64,000 nucleotides of DNA, taken from the NCBI GenBank assembly GCA_024707255.1, contig JANQAC010000002.1:614001-678000 (forward strand), given 5' to 3'. The DNA is from Asticcacaulis sp. Lineage in GTDB: Bacteria; Pseudomonadota; Alphaproteobacteria; Caulobacterales; Caulobacteraceae. Position 1 is the first letter of the stretch; each line of letters starts with the position of its first letter. The notes below the pieces were generated by a model that was not told the origin of the DNA, made no database searches, and saw nothing but the letters and a program-made list of their open reading frames with translations. Positions 18,569 through 28,029 of the stretch are shown one piece after another. Made by a program: the position numbers and the translations under genes.

Positions 18569-20391
18569 TGCGCGGCCTCCGGTACAGGGGCGCCGAACTG
18601 GGTGGCGGCCAGGCTGGCATAGAGACCGCCTTTACGTATCAACTGGTCGTGCGTGCCGCGCTCGACGATTTGCCCCTGATCCAGCACCAGAATCTGGCTG
18701 GCGTGGCGAATGGTGGAGAGACGATGGGCGATCATGAAGGTGGTCCGCCCTTTCATCAGGCGTTCCAGCGCTTCCTGCACCTTGATTTCGGACTGAGTAT
18801 CGAGCGCCGAGGTCGCCTCATCGAGCAGCAGGAGCGGGGCGTCCTTCAGGAAGGCGCGGGCAATGGCGATGCGCTGCTTCTGGCCGCCGGAAAGCCGCGA
18901 ACCGGCTTCGCCGACGCGGGTATCGTAGCCTTGGGGCAAGGCGGTGATAAAGTTATCGGCGGCGGCGTCCCTGGCGGCCTGTTCGATCTGCTCAGGTGTG
19001 GCGTGGGGATTGCCATAGGCGATATTGGCGCGGATCGTGTCGTCGAACAGGAACGGGTCTTGCGTCACCAGGGCGATGCGGCTGCGCAAGGATGTGATCG
19101 ACATGGCGCGGTGGCTGATATCATCGAATCGTATATCCCCGCCGGTGAGGTCATAGAAGCGCGGCAGCAGATTAAGCAATGTTGATTTTCCGGAGCCGGA
19201 CGGCCCGACCAGGGCGATGCTTTCCCCGGCCCTGGCGGTGAAACTGACATCCCGTAGCACAGGGGCTTCGCCATAGGCAAAACCGGTACGATCGAAGGTG
19301 ATAGTCTTGAAATCGCGGTCCAGTGGTTTGGCATTGGCAGCATCGACGATTTCCGGCTCGATATCGAGCGCGGCAAAAAGCCGGCGGGCAGCGGTCAGAC
19401 CTTGCGTGAAGGTGCCTTGCAGGCCAGCCAGTTGGCGCAGGGCCTGACTGGCGGTGCCGAGCGCGGCGACATAGGCGAACAGGCCGGCGACGGTCAGGTG
19501 ACCGGCCTGCGCGCGCCAGCCGGCGAAGGCCAGCAGACCCGCCAACAGGAAGGCAGTCAGGACTTCGGTGGCCGGGGCGGCCATCGAGCGGGCATTGGCC
19601 CCCTTGATCAGGAAGCCTTGCCGGCGGCGGATGACTTGGCCTACGCGCGCCTCTTCGGCGGCTTCCTGGTTGGCGATCTTGACGATCTTGACGCCATCGA
19701 GGCTTTCCATGACGGCGGTGGAAAGCGATGAGGTCTCGGCCATGGCGCCCTGGGCGGCCTTGCGGGTGGCTTTCAGATATTTGCCCATGACCGCGCCAAT
19801 AATGGGCCCTGCCACCAGCACCAGCAGGGTCATCGACCAGTCGGTCCAGACCATGAAAGCCAGATTGCCGATGACAAGCAAAAGCGCCTGGATATATTGC
19901 ACCAGCCCGGTCGAAGCCGCGTCTCTCACCTGATCCGCATCGTAAAGAACCGACGATAAGTACTGGCCGGAATGGGCTTTTTGCAGATGACCGAGATCGG
20001 CGCGGACAAGCCGGGAGAACAGTTGCTCCTGGATACGGCCGACCAGTTGATTGCCAACGCGGTTCAGCGTCGTGGTCAGGCCGCGCTGGCCGGCAAAACG
20101 CAGGAGTCCGAAGACGATAATCACGGCCGGCACGGAGACCAGCGGATGCGCACTGATCCATGCCGGCAGGTGCGGCGTGATGCGGTCATCGGCGCTGTTA
20201 ACGTGAAACAGCAGATTGATGGCCGGATCTAGCCAGCCGACCACCACGGTCGTGGTCACCGCCACGAGTACAGCGCAGGCGATGGCGAAGCCGAGCAGAC
20301 CCTTCTGAGGCGCCAGGTATTGCGACCACACGCGGGCGACCAGCGCGGAGGTGCGCATTTCAGTCGCGGCGGTGATCGGCGTGTTGGTCAT
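18565..20391 (-). CDS. msbA: ABC transporter, lipid A flippase type (MsbA-like)
   Basis: 608 residues, a half-transporter with six membrane helices (about 30-330) fused to an ATPase domain. ATPase motifs: Walker A GPSGSGKST, Q-loop VTQDPFLFDD, signature RLSGGQKQR, Walker B LLLLDEATSALD, switch His in IAHRLST. It is the first gene of the tightly overlapping msbA-DUF374-waaA-lpxK operon, which supports a lipid A/LPS core flippase rather than a drug exporter. No ABC domain is missing. Confidence 0.9.
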   Translation of the reverse strand: MTNTPITAATEMRTSALVARVWSQYLAPQKGLLGFAIACAVLVAVTTTVVVGWLDPAINLLFHVNSADDRITPHLPAWISAHPLVSVPAVIIVFGLLRFAGQRGLTTTLNRVGNQLVGRIQEQLFSRLVRADLGHLQKAHSGQYLSSVLYDADQVRDAASTGLVQYIQALLLVIGNLAFMVWTDWSMTLLVLVAGPIIGAVMGKYLKATRKAAQGAMAETSSLSTAVMESLDGVKIVKIANQEAAEEARVGQVIRRRQGFLIKGANARSMAAPATEVLTAFLLAGLLAFAGWRAQAGHLTVAGLFAYVAALGTASQALRQLAGLQGTFTQGLTAARRLFAALDIEPEIVDAANAKPLDRDFKTITFDRTGFAYGEAPVLRDVSFTARAGESIALVGPSGSGKSTLLNLLPRFYDLTGGDIRFDDISHRAMSITSLRSRIALVTQDPFLFDDTIRANIAYGNPHATPEQIEQAARDAAADNFITALPQGYDTRVGEAGSRLSGGQKQRIAIARAFLKDAPLLLLDEATSALDTQSEIKVQEALERLMKGRTTFMIAHRLSTIRHASQILVLDQGQIVERGTHDQLIRKGGLYASLAATQFGAPVPEAAQ

Positions 20392-20464
20392 GCTTGGTAT
20401 GGAAAAGGCTTTATGAGCGATTATATAGGCTTATGCGTGATTTCTTCAAACCTGTCGCCTGTTT

Positions 20465-21193
20465 ATGTGTTATTTGCAGTGCGAATCCACAGTCGAGGCG
20501 TTCTTGAAGCTGCTCCCTAAAAAATCGCATGTGAAGCCGTTTCCGACGGATACCAAATGGGGGCTGTTCACCACCTATCTGCATTATCTTTGGGCAGACC
20601 ACGCTTACCTGCGAATCGGCTTCACCAATGCCCACTGGATCGGGCCGGACATGGTGCGGACCAATCAGCCGTGGCCGTTCCAACTGGCGTGGTGGAAAAA
20701 GCAGGGGGTGAAGACCGTCATCAACCTGCGTGGCGGGAAGGGGTCTTTCTACTATCTCGAAAAGCACGCCTGCGAAAAGCTGGGGCTGAAACTCGAAGAT
20801 TTCGGCCTGACCTCGCGCAGCCTGCCGACCGCGGCGGAGTTCCGCGAGGCGAAGGCCCTGTTTGAGCGCATCGAATATCCGGCCCTGCTGCATTGCAAGT
20901 CGGGCGCCGACCGCGCCGGCATGATGAGCGTGCTTTACCGCCATTTTCACCTGGGGCATTCGATCAGCGATTCGGCAAAGGAATTGGGGTTGCGTACCCT
21001 GCACATGAAGGCCGGACATACCGGAGTGCTCGACTATGTGTTCGAGGTTTACCTGCGCGATATTGAGCCTAAAGGAATCAGCTTCTGGGACTGGACGCAG
21101 GGGCCGGACTACGATCCGGACAAGCTGAAAGCCACCTTCAAGGCCAGTTGGTGGGGCACCCTGCTGACCGATAAGTTATTGAAACGGGAGTAA
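20465..21193 (+). CDS. Tyrosine/dual-specificity protein phosphatase
   Basis: About 242 residues if the ATG at 20465 is used; a TTG at 20504 with GAGG just upstream is an alternative and would remove 13 residues. The catalytic P-loop is LLHCKSGADRAG (C-x5-R), with family blocks YLRIGFTNAHWIGPDMVRTNQPWP, TVINLRGGKGS and the general-acid region after LEDFGL. The protein is cytoplasmic. It belongs to the family of bacterial phosphatases related to PTEN/DSP proteins. Three bases separate its stop from the CYTH gene, so they form a pair. The substrate is unknown. Confidence 0.85.
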   Translation: MCYLQCESTVEAFLKLLPKKSHVKPFPTDTKWGLFTTYLHYLWADHAYLRIGFTNAHWIGPDMVRTNQPWPFQLAWWKKQGVKTVINLRGGKGSFYYLEKHACEKLGLKLEDFGLTSRSLPTAAEFREAKALFERIEYPALLHCKSGADRAGMMSVLYRHFHLGHSISDSAKELGLRTLHMKAGHTGVLDYVFEVYLRDIEPKGISFWDWTQGPDYDPDKLKATFKASWWGTLLTDKLLKRE

Positions 21194-21196
21194 TTC

Positions 21197-21706
21197 ATGC
21201 CGATCGAAAACGAGTTGAAATATATTCTGCCACTCGATTTCGATGCCACCATCTTAGGTGGCTGGGAAAGGCACGATATCCGTCAAGCCTATCTCGGCGA
21301 TGGTCCGCGTATTCGCCAGATCAATGCCGACTATGTCTTCACCTATAAGAAGTGGATTCCGCAGGCGAGCGAATTGGTTGAGATTGAGCAGACTCTTTCA
21401 AAAGATGATTTCGATCTGTTGTGGTCACAACGTATTGAGACGCTGGAGAAGACGCGATACGAAAAACATATTGGCGAAGCCGAATGGGTGGTCGACTTCC
21501 TGCACGATTCAGCCGGTAGGAATTTTGTAGTCCTGGCTGAAGTTGAACTGCCGCGTTACAAATCCCGGCCTGATAGCATCCCTGACGAGATCGCCTCGCA
21601 TATTCTGTATGAGGTCACCGCAGGCGATAGCCGGTTCACCAACAAGGCACTGTCAGATCCCCTTTATGCTACGAAAATATATGAAGAATTGATACTGAAG
21701 GTTTAG
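21197..21706 (+). CDS. CYTH domain protein (triphosphate tunnel metalloenzyme)
   Basis: 169 residues. The N-terminal ENELK is the E-x-E-x-K metal/phosphate signature of CYTH proteins. Alternating charged beta-strands follow (RIRQINADYVFTYKKW, LVEIEQTL, RYEKHIGEAEWVVDFLHD, VVLAEVELP) and build the eight-strand tunnel. Family members act as inorganic triphosphatase, thiamine triphosphatase or adenylate cyclase; this one lacks a CHAD domain. Ribosome site GGGAG seven bases before the ATG. Paired with the phosphatase gene upstream and followed by a perfect hairpin. Confidence 0.85.
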   Translation: MPIENELKYILPLDFDATILGGWERHDIRQAYLGDGPRIRQINADYVFTYKKWIPQASELVEIEQTLSKDDFDLLWSQRIETLEKTRYEKHIGEAEWVVDFLHDSAGRNFVVLAEVELPRYKSRPDSIPDEIASHILYEVTAGDSRFTNKALSDPLYATKIYEELILKV

Positions 21707-21707
21707 G

Positions 21708-21737
21708 AAATCCTCCCCTTCCAAGAGGGGAGGATTT
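21708..21737. terminator. Hairpin between CYTH and DUF4170 genes
   Basis: Perfect 12-bp stem AAATCCTCCCCT/AGGGGAGGATTT with a 6-base loop, located between two convergent genes. A/T runs flank both sides, so it can act as a bidirectional terminator. The CCTCCCC/GGGGAGG core is shared with the palindromic repeats near 33.1, 57.4 and 60.2 kb. Confidence 0.7.
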
Positions 21738-21744
21738 AAGGTGT

Positions 21745-21981
21745 TTAGTGGCTGTGATCGTCGGTCGAAGGATCGATCAGCTTGTGGGCGTGGATGACGA
21801 AATAGCGCATCAGGGCGTTGTCAACGGTTGATTGCGCCTTGGAACGCCAGGCCAGGACGGCTTCGGCGTTGTTCGGATAGGCGCCGACAAACTCGATCTT
21901 TTTCAGATCTTTGAAGGTGGTGCCGTTAAGGTCGGTCAGTTCGCCGCCTATGACGAGATGGAGGAGTTGCTTGTCGCTCAT
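21745..21981 (-). CDS. DUF4170 family protein
   Basis: 78 residues beginning MSDKQLLHLVIGGELTD at 21981, the family start; an in-frame extension to 22023 would lie inside cysQ. Blocks FVGAYPNNAEAVLAWRSKAQSTVDNALMRYF and LIDP are typical of DUF4170, a small alphaproteobacterial family that I recall beside cysQ and pmbA. Cytoplasmic, function unknown, histidine-rich C-terminus. Its start codon lies 15 bases past the stop of cysQ, so it is the last gene of the pmbA-cysQ-DUF4170 operon. Confidence 0.75.
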   Translation of the reverse strand: MSDKQLLHLVIGGELTDLNGTTFKDLKKIEFVGAYPNNAEAVLAWRSKAQSTVDNALMRYFVIHAHKLIDPSTDDHSH

Positions 21982-21998
21982 ATTCTTACTCTTTGATA

Positions 21999-22793
21999 TT
22001 ACAGTGTTTCCAGGTGAGCACACCGCCGGATGATTTCATCGAAAAGCGGCGCGCCCGCGCAGATCAGGCTGGGTTTGAGGCTGTCTATAGCATTGAATCC
22101 ATAAGGATTGCCTAAATGGTCCGAAACCACCGCGCCAGCCTCCTGGGCGATCAGGGTGGCGGCGGCCACGTCCCAGTCGCGTTTCGGTGTCAGGGCCAGG
22201 GTGAAATCGGCCTTGCCGGCCGCGACGCTGACCATGCGGTAGGCCACGGACGGACGCGAATGGACACTGAGGCGCGGCCAGGGCAGGGGCCAGATGTCCC
22301 TGCCGAACAGGCGGGCATCGCCCAGAACCTCGGCGTCTTCCAATGTGTCGCGCTGGCTGGCATAAATCTGCTCGCCGTTCAGCCAGGCGCCTTCACCGAA
22401 GGCGGCCGCGTACATTTCATTCGAGTCGGGCGCGTACACGGCGGCGGCCACCGGTTGGTTGGCTTCGATGACGGCCAGGGCGATGGTCCAGTAGGGGCTG
22501 CCCTTGGAGAGGCCCATCGTGCCGTCGATCGGATCGAGCACAAAGGTGCGTAAAGACGTCAGGCGCTCGGCGTTGTCCGCCTCTTCCTCGCTCTGCCAGC
22601 CATAGTCGGGGCGGGCGGCGAGCAGGGCTTCCTTCAGCCACAGATTGACCTCGGTATCGGCATTGGTAACGATAGAACCGTCGGACTTGTAGCTGGTCTT
22701 CAGGCCGTTTGTTTTGATATGCTGGGCGAGCGCGCCGGCGCGACGAACCTTGTCGATAATCAGTTCAAGGTCTGTCGCGTGGTCATCGCGCAT
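21999..22793 (-). CDS. cysQ: 3'(2'),5'-bisphosphate nucleotidase / inositol monophosphatase family
   Basis: 264 residues, the Mg-dependent, Li-sensitive phosphatase fold. Metal-binding motifs are EEAD near residue 70, DPIDGT (FVLDPIDGTMGL) near 92, and WDVAAATLIAQEAGA toward the C-terminus. CysQ removes 3'-phospho-AMP produced in sulfate assimilation; other family members act on inositol phosphate, so the substrate is inferred. Its ATG shares one base with the pmbA stop (TAATG), showing translational coupling. Confidence 0.85.
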   Translation of the reverse strand: MRDDHATDLELIIDKVRRAGALAQHIKTNGLKTSYKSDGSIVTNADTEVNLWLKEALLAARPDYGWQSEEEADNAERLTSLRTFVLDPIDGTMGLSKGSPYWTIALAVIEANQPVAAAVYAPDSNEMYAAAFGEGAWLNGEQIYASQRDTLEDAEVLGDARLFGRDIWPLPWPRLSVHSRPSVAYRMVSVAAGKADFTLALTPKRDWDVAAATLIAQEAGAVVSDHLGNPYGFNAIDSLKPSLICAGAPLFDEIIRRCAHLETL

Positions 22794-24172
22794 TATTTGC
22801 CTCCGACGCTCAAGGCTTCGACCAGCAGGCTCGGTGTATCGAGCGTGCCTTTGATTTCCAGATCGCTGGCGGGCACGAGGCGGCTGTAGATATCGATCAG
22901 ATTGCCCGCCACGGTGATTTCATTGACCGGATAGGCAATGACGCCATTTTCAAACCAGAACCCGGAGGCGCCGGCCGACCAGTCGCCGGTGTCGTTATTG
23001 ACGCTGGGACCGAACATGGAGGTAACGATCACGCCTTTTCCGGCCGAGGCCATCAGGCTTTCCGGTGTTTCCGTGCCCGCGCTGAGTGTGACATTGTGCG
23101 TCGATACGCCCGGCGCATTGGCCAGGCTGCGCGAGGCATGGCCGGTGGAGGTCATGCCGAGTTGCCTGGCGGCCGAACTGTTGAGCAGCCAGCCGCCGAG
23201 CACGCCATCACGGATAATAGCGCGTTCGCTGACGGCCACGCCTTCATCATCGAAGAGGCAGGAGCCGAGGCCGCGCACGCGCAGCGGATTATCGATGATT
23301 TGCACGGACGAATCGAACAGTTGCTGGCCGAGCCTGTCCTTCAGGAAGCTGGAACCGCGCGCAATCATGCTGCCCGATATGGCGCCGATGAACTGGCTGA
23401 TCAGCGACTTGGCGATGCGCTTGTCGAAAATGACCGTGGCTTTTTGTGTCTCGATTTTGCGGGCGCCAAGCGCCGCCAGAGCGCGTTCGGCGGCAATACG
23501 GCCGGTTTCGGTTACGTCCGGCAGGTCCGAGGCAAAGCGCACGCTGCGGCCTTCGCCATCGCGCTCCATATTGCCGTCGGCGTCGGTGGCGATATAACGG
23601 CCCGACTGGAAGAACAGGCTGGTTTGGTGGTGGCCGCGAAAGCCATCCGAGGTCAGCATCGACCACTGGTTCTGGACATAGCCCGTGCTGGCGGCATCGC
23701 TCTGAAGGGCATCATTGCCAATTGACAAGCCGGCGGCTTCGATATCGAGCGCGCGTTGTTGCAGGCTTTCGGCGCTGAGATGCGTGTCGTCAAAAAGCTG
23801 GAGATCGACGGGGGCGCCTTTATACAGCAGGGCGGGGTCAGCCAGGCCGGCATAGGCATCATCCGGCGCCAGTTTCGCCATGGCGACGGCGCGCTCGACC
23901 AGGCGATCCAGCGTCGCTTGTGAAAACTCGGAAACCGAAACGAGCGCCTGTTTCTGGCCGACGAAAACGCGCAGGCCGAGGTCGCTGTTTTCATCGCGCT
24001 CGACGGTTTCGACCGCGCCCTTGCGTACACCGACCGACAGGGAGCGGCTTTCAGCGAAGACGGCTTCGCAGGCATCGGCGCCGGCCTTGCGGGCTGCGGC
24101 CAGGAGGTGTTCGAGGCGCTCGAACCGGGTGTCTGCCGAAGCGTTTTGGGTGTCGTTTCGCGTTTGCAACAT
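22793..24172 (-). CDS. pmbA: TldE/PmbA metallopeptidase-like protein
   Basis: 459 residues. TldD/TldE(PmbA) form a heterodimeric protease that trims small peptides such as microcin precursors. As usual for TldE, the zinc-binding HExxxH of TldD is absent. Blocks: VGVRKGAVETVERDENSDLGLRVFVG, DPALLYKGAPVDL, IARGSSFLKDRLGQQLFDSSVQIIDNP and SMFGPSVNNDTGDWSAGASGFWFENG. The start is set at 24172 (MLQTRNDTQ); the 46-residue upstream extension has no family match. First gene of the pmbA-cysQ-DUF4170 operon. Confidence 0.88.
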   Translation of the reverse strand: MLQTRNDTQNASADTRFERLEHLLAAARKAGADACEAVFAESRSLSVGVRKGAVETVERDENSDLGLRVFVGQKQALVSVSEFSQATLDRLVERAVAMAKLAPDDAYAGLADPALLYKGAPVDLQLFDDTHLSAESLQQRALDIEAAGLSIGNDALQSDAASTGYVQNQWSMLTSDGFRGHHQTSLFFQSGRYIATDADGNMERDGEGRSVRFASDLPDVTETGRIAAERALAALGARKIETQKATVIFDKRIAKSLISQFIGAISGSMIARGSSFLKDRLGQQLFDSSVQIIDNPLRVRGLGSCLFDDEGVAVSERAIIRDGVLGGWLLNSSAARQLGMTSTGHASRSLANAPGVSTHNVTLSAGTETPESLMASAGKGVIVTSMFGPSVNNDTGDWSAGASGFWFENGVIAYPVNEITVAGNLIDIYSRLVPASDLEIKGTLDTPSLLVEALSVGGK

Positions 24173-24406
24173 GAAAATTCTATAGGCCCGGCGAGGACGT
24201 GAAAGCAAGTCTCGTTTGTGACAATTTAAACCGCATGTTTGAAAAATCTGGTGCCTATACGTACTGGGTAAAAATCCACTTTCCGCGATAAAAGACGGCC
24301 TGTGCAGCATTAAATTACCGCAGATTAGCGCTTTTTTTATGTGTGGCCCTTATGAATGTCGCGGTCAGGCCGCGCCTGATGCGTTTAAAACAGGGTTGGA
24401 CCGGTA

Positions 24407-26347
24407 ATGTTGCGTTGGATGAAGTCGATCTTTGCCACCTTGCTGAATAACCGGTCAACACAAGCCAGCGCGGAAGACAGCCTGAGCGAGGTCGAGGAAG
24501 TATCGGCCATGAAGCCGATCGTATCGAGCTTCTGCCTCGTCAATGGCGGCTACTACATAATGGTCACGCTCAATCGTTTCTGGACCGAAAGCGGCCAGGG
24601 ATTGGTTCTGATGGCCAGCCTGTCGGCCCTCACCATGCTGGCCGGCTTCTATTTCTATTTCTTCGGACTGAAAAATGCCCGGCGTGTATACCAGTTGAAT
24701 ATCGCCAGCCTGACGATCAATTTCCTGCTGTATCTCAATCCGGTCGTTTTCCAGAGCCTGCATTTTGACAGCGACCGCCTGGTTTATTTCGTCTTTCTGG
24801 CCCTGGTTTTCGCTACCACAGGGGTGAGCCTGCGGGTGGTTATCCCCAGTGTGTCGCTGTGCATTTTCACGGTTGCCTGGTTGAAGCACCAGCACCACAC
24901 CCCGATGAATGCCGATAATGTCGGGCTGGTCGCGCTCATCCTGCCCCTGACAGCCTTCCTGACCTATATCGTCCGCCAAACCCTTTTGCGCGCCGTGAAG
25001 GCGCGTGTGATTGCGGAAAAACTGCGCGTGGAAGCCCAATCCATGGCCGACAGCGATGTGCTGACCGGCCTGCCCAACCGGCGCAGCTTTTTTCAGGTCA
25101 TGGAAGCGGCGCTGGCCGGTGTCGGCATCGGACAGAAGCCGTTTCACCTGGCCCTGATCGATCTGGATGGCTTTAAGCCGATCAATGATATCTACGGCCA
25201 CAGTGTTGGTGATGCCCTGCTGATCGAAGTCGGCAACCGGTTGCGCCAGGTCTGCGGTGAGCGTGCCTTCGCGGCGCGGATGGGCGGCGATGAATTTGCC
25301 CTGATCCTCTACGGAGATGTGACGCCCGCCGAACTGGACGCTTTCGGGACGCAGCTTTGCGATGCCCTGCGCGATACCTATTTCCTCGGCAGTGTGACCG
25401 CCCATATTTCCGGCAGCGTCGGTTTCGTGCGCTGTGCCTCCGGCCAGTTCACGCCGTCGCAACTGCTGGAGCGCGCCGATTACGCACTCTATTTCGCCAA
25501 GCAAAACCTGCGCGGGGCACCGGTGGTCTTCACCGACAAGCACGAAGCCGAGATGCGCGATTTCAGCCAGGTGGACCAGGCCTTGCGCACCAGCGATCTC
25601 GACGCCGAACTGTCGATCATGTTCCAGCCGCAGGTCGATGTCATTGAAAACCGCACCATCAGTTTCGAGGCCCTGGCGCGCTGGAACAGCCGCAAACTCG
25701 GCAGCGTGCGGCCGGATATCTTCATCAAGGCGGCGGAGCGCTCCGGCCTGATCACGCAGATCACCCTGATTCTATTGGAAAAGGCCCTGAAGCAGGTGCG
25801 AGACTGGCCGGCGGAAACCCGCGTGTCTTTCAATCTGTCGGCGCGTGACCTGCGCTCAGGCATTTCGATCACCAATATCTGCAAGGCCGTGCGCGACTCA
25901 GGGATAGACCCGCACCGGATCGAGTTCGAGATCACCGAAACCGCCATGCTGACCGATTTCGAGCAGGCTTGTGAGGCGCTGGCCCGTTTGAAGGCCATGG
26001 GGTGCCGCATCGCCATCGATGATTTCGGTTCCGGCTATTCCAGCTTCAGTTATATCCACCGCCTGCCGGTCGATAAAATCAAGATTGATCGTAGTTTTGT
26101 TGTGCAATTGCTCCAGCACAGTTCGGCGCTGAAAATCATCAAGACCATCATCGACCTGTGTCGAAACCTGAACCTGGATTGCGTCATCGAAGGTGTCGAA
26201 ACCCAGAGCGAAATGAACAAGCTGGCCCAGATCCGCGCCCGCTATATTCAAGGCTATCTGTTCTCCAGGCCCATGCTGGCCGAAGAGGTGTTGCCCTATC
26301 TGACTGAAGAGACGGCGCGCGGTCAAACCGCCCTCAAGGCCGTCTGA
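24407..26347 (+). CDS. Membrane GGDEF-EAL protein (c-di-GMP turnover)
   Basis: 646 residues. The N-terminal 200 residues have about six hydrophobic segments, a MASE-like membrane sensor. GGDEF is intact (RMGGDEFAL, residues 293-297) and no RxxD inhibitory site lies five residues upstream. The EAL domain is also intact: SFEALARW (421-423), ETAM, DDFGSGYSSF, KIDRSFV, VIEGVET and GYLFSRP. Both cyclase and phosphodiesterase active sites therefore look competent. The stop abuts that of the convergent ubiD with no gap. The input signal is unknown. Confidence 0.92.
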   Translation: MLRWMKSIFATLLNNRSTQASAEDSLSEVEEVSAMKPIVSSFCLVNGGYYIMVTLNRFWTESGQGLVLMASLSALTMLAGFYFYFFGLKNARRVYQLNIASLTINFLLYLNPVVFQSLHFDSDRLVYFVFLALVFATTGVSLRVVIPSVSLCIFTVAWLKHQHHTPMNADNVGLVALILPLTAFLTYIVRQTLLRAVKARVIAEKLRVEAQSMADSDVLTGLPNRRSFFQVMEAALAGVGIGQKPFHLALIDLDGFKPINDIYGHSVGDALLIEVGNRLRQVCGERAFAARMGGDEFALILYGDVTPAELDAFGTQLCDALRDTYFLGSVTAHISGSVGFVRCASGQFTPSQLLERADYALYFAKQNLRGAPVVFTDKHEAEMRDFSQVDQALRTSDLDAELSIMFQPQVDVIENRTISFEALARWNSRKLGSVRPDIFIKAAERSGLITQITLILLEKALKQVRDWPAETRVSFNLSARDLRSGISITNICKAVRDSGIDPHRIEFEITETAMLTDFEQACEALARLKAMGCRIAIDDFGSGYSSFSYIHRLPVDKIKIDRSFVVQLLQHSSALKIIKTIIDLCRNLNLDCVIEGVETQSEMNKLAQIRARYIQGYLFSRPMLAEEVLPYLTEETARGQTALKAV

Positions 26348-27880
26348 TTATTTCCAGATGGATTTTCCGGAGCCTGGCAGCCCCATCTCGGCCCACTTTT
26401 CCGACACGCGATCAATGATGGATTGTTCCATATAGAGCTTCTCGCCCCATTCGCGGTGGGTTTCCGGCGCCCACTTGTTGGTGGCGTCCAGGCCGATCTT
26501 GGACCCCAAGCCCGATTCCGGCGAGGCAAAGTCGAGATAGTCGATCGGGGTGTTTTCCACGAGCGTGATGTCACGCGCCGGGTCCATGCGGGTGGAGAGC
26601 GCCCACATGACGTCCTTCCAGTCGCGGGCATTGATATCGTCATCCACCACGATTATCCACTTGGTGTACATGAACTGACGCAGGTACGACCAGGCGCCCA
26701 TCATCACGCGCTTGGCATGGCCCGGATAGGCTTTCTTCATGCTGATGACGGCGATGCGATACGAACAGCCTTCCGGCGGCAGCCAGAAATCAACGATTTC
26801 CGGAAACTGCTGCTGGATCAGCGGGATAAAGACCTCGTTTAATGCCTCGCCTAACACCGAAGGCTCATCGGGCGGGCGCCCGGTAAAGGTCGAGAGATAG
26901 ATTGGCTTTTTGCGCATGGTAATGGCGCTGATCTTGAAGATCGGGAACTTCTCGACGCTGTTGTAATAGCCGGTATGGTCGCCATAAGGGCCTTCATCGG
27001 CGTAATCATCGAGCAGGACGTGGCCCTCCAGCACGATTTCGGCATGGGCTGGCACCATAAGAGGGACGGTCTTGGCCGGCACCAGTTCGGCCTTCTGGCC
27101 GCGCAGCAGGCCGGCGAACTGGTACTCCGAGAGCGTATCCGGCACCGGCGTGACGGCGGCGAGGATAAGCCCCGGATCGGCGCCGAGCACGGCGGCGGCG
27201 GGCAGAGGCTCGCGCTTGCCTTCTGCTTTCCAGCGGCGATGGTGCTGCGCGCCGCCACGATGGGCCAGCCAGCGCATGATGGTCCGGTCCTTGCCCAGAA
27301 CCTGCATCCGGTAGATGCCGAGATTGTAATCGTCCTCACGCGTATCCGAAGGCCCTTTGGTGACGATCAGCGGCCAGGTGATCAGTGGCGCCGGCTCGCC
27401 CGGCCAGCAGCCCTGGATCGGCAGCTTCGTTAAATCGATGTCTTCGCCGGTGAGGACAACCTCCTGAACCGGCGCGGTTTTTATCGTCTTTGGTCGCATC
27501 GAAAGCACGGTCTGCATCAGCGGCAGCATACCTACGGCATCCTTCAGGCCGCGCGGCGGCTCCGGCTGACGCAGGAAGGCCAGCAGCTCGCCAACCTCGC
27601 GCAGTTCCGGCGCGGTGGTGCGTTCCTTTCCTTCCAACGTCACACCCATGGCGACGCGCTTCACGTTGCCGAACAGATTGACCAGGACGGGCATGGGGGA
27701 GGGCGTGCCGTCTTCCAGAGTGACATTTTCGAACAGAACGGCGGGGCCTTCTTCGGCCAGCAGACGGGTCTGGATCTCGGTCATTTCGAGATGGGTCGAG
27801 ACCGGTGTTTTCACGCGCACCAGTTCGCCGGCGGCTTCCAGTTTATCGATAAATTCACGCAGGGATTTATAGGCGGCCAT
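26348..27880 (-). CDS. ubiD: 3-octaprenyl-4-hydroxybenzoate carboxy-lyase (UbiD)
   Basis: 510 residues. UbiD decarboxylates octaprenyl-hydroxybenzoate in ubiquinone synthesis, using prenylated FMN supplied by UbiX. The Mn/prFMN-binding region is [15 protein letters not shown] followed by [10 protein letters not shown]; the catalytic ERxxE-like region lies in [14 protein letters not shown]; further blocks are AVLGADP and STRMDPARD. The start at 27880 is fixed by AGGAAC five bases upstream and by the family N-terminus ([15 protein letters not shown]). The longer in-frame extension to 28069 is rejected. ubiA lies 5 kb away on the same strand. Confidence 0.93.
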   Translation of the reverse strand: MAAYKSLREFIDKLEAAGELVRVKTPVSTHLEMTEIQTRLLAEEGPAVLFENVTLEDGTPSPMPVLVNLFGNVKRVAMGVTLEGKERTTAPELREVGELLAFLRQPEPPRGLKDAVGMLPLMQTVLSMRPKTIKTAPVQEVVLTGEDIDLTKLPIQGCWPGEPAPLITWPLIVTKGPSDTREDDYNLGIYRMQVLGKDRTIMRWLAHRGGAQHHRRWKAEGKREPLPAAAVLGADPGLILAAVTPVPDTLSEYQFAGLLRGQKAELVPAKTVPLMVPAHAEIVLEGHVLLDDYADEGPYGDHTGYYNSVEKFPIFKISAITMRKKPIYLSTFTGRPPDEPSVLGEALNEVFIPLIQQQFPEIVDFWLPPEGCSYRIAVISMKKAYPGHAKRVMMGAWSYLRQFMYTKWIIVVDDDINARDWKDVMWALSTRMDPARDITLVENTPIDYLDFASPESGLGSKIGLDATNKWAPETHREWGEKLYMEQSIIDRVSEKWAEMGLPGSGKSIWK

Positions 27881-28029
27881 TTTGTTCCTCTGGTACTCAG
27901 GCTCGGAGACGGCTCCTCCGCATAAGCCGGAACGCGAGCGCTGGCAATGGGCGCCGGTGTCGCATTTGCCACAAGCTTGAAAACCAGCAGCAACTCGGCC
28001 AAGGTGTCGGGATTCGTTGGGAGACAAGT

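Noticed and set aside
24173..24310. 46-residue N-terminal extension of pmbA
   Set aside because: Cys/Arg-rich and unlike the family; the family start is at 24172.
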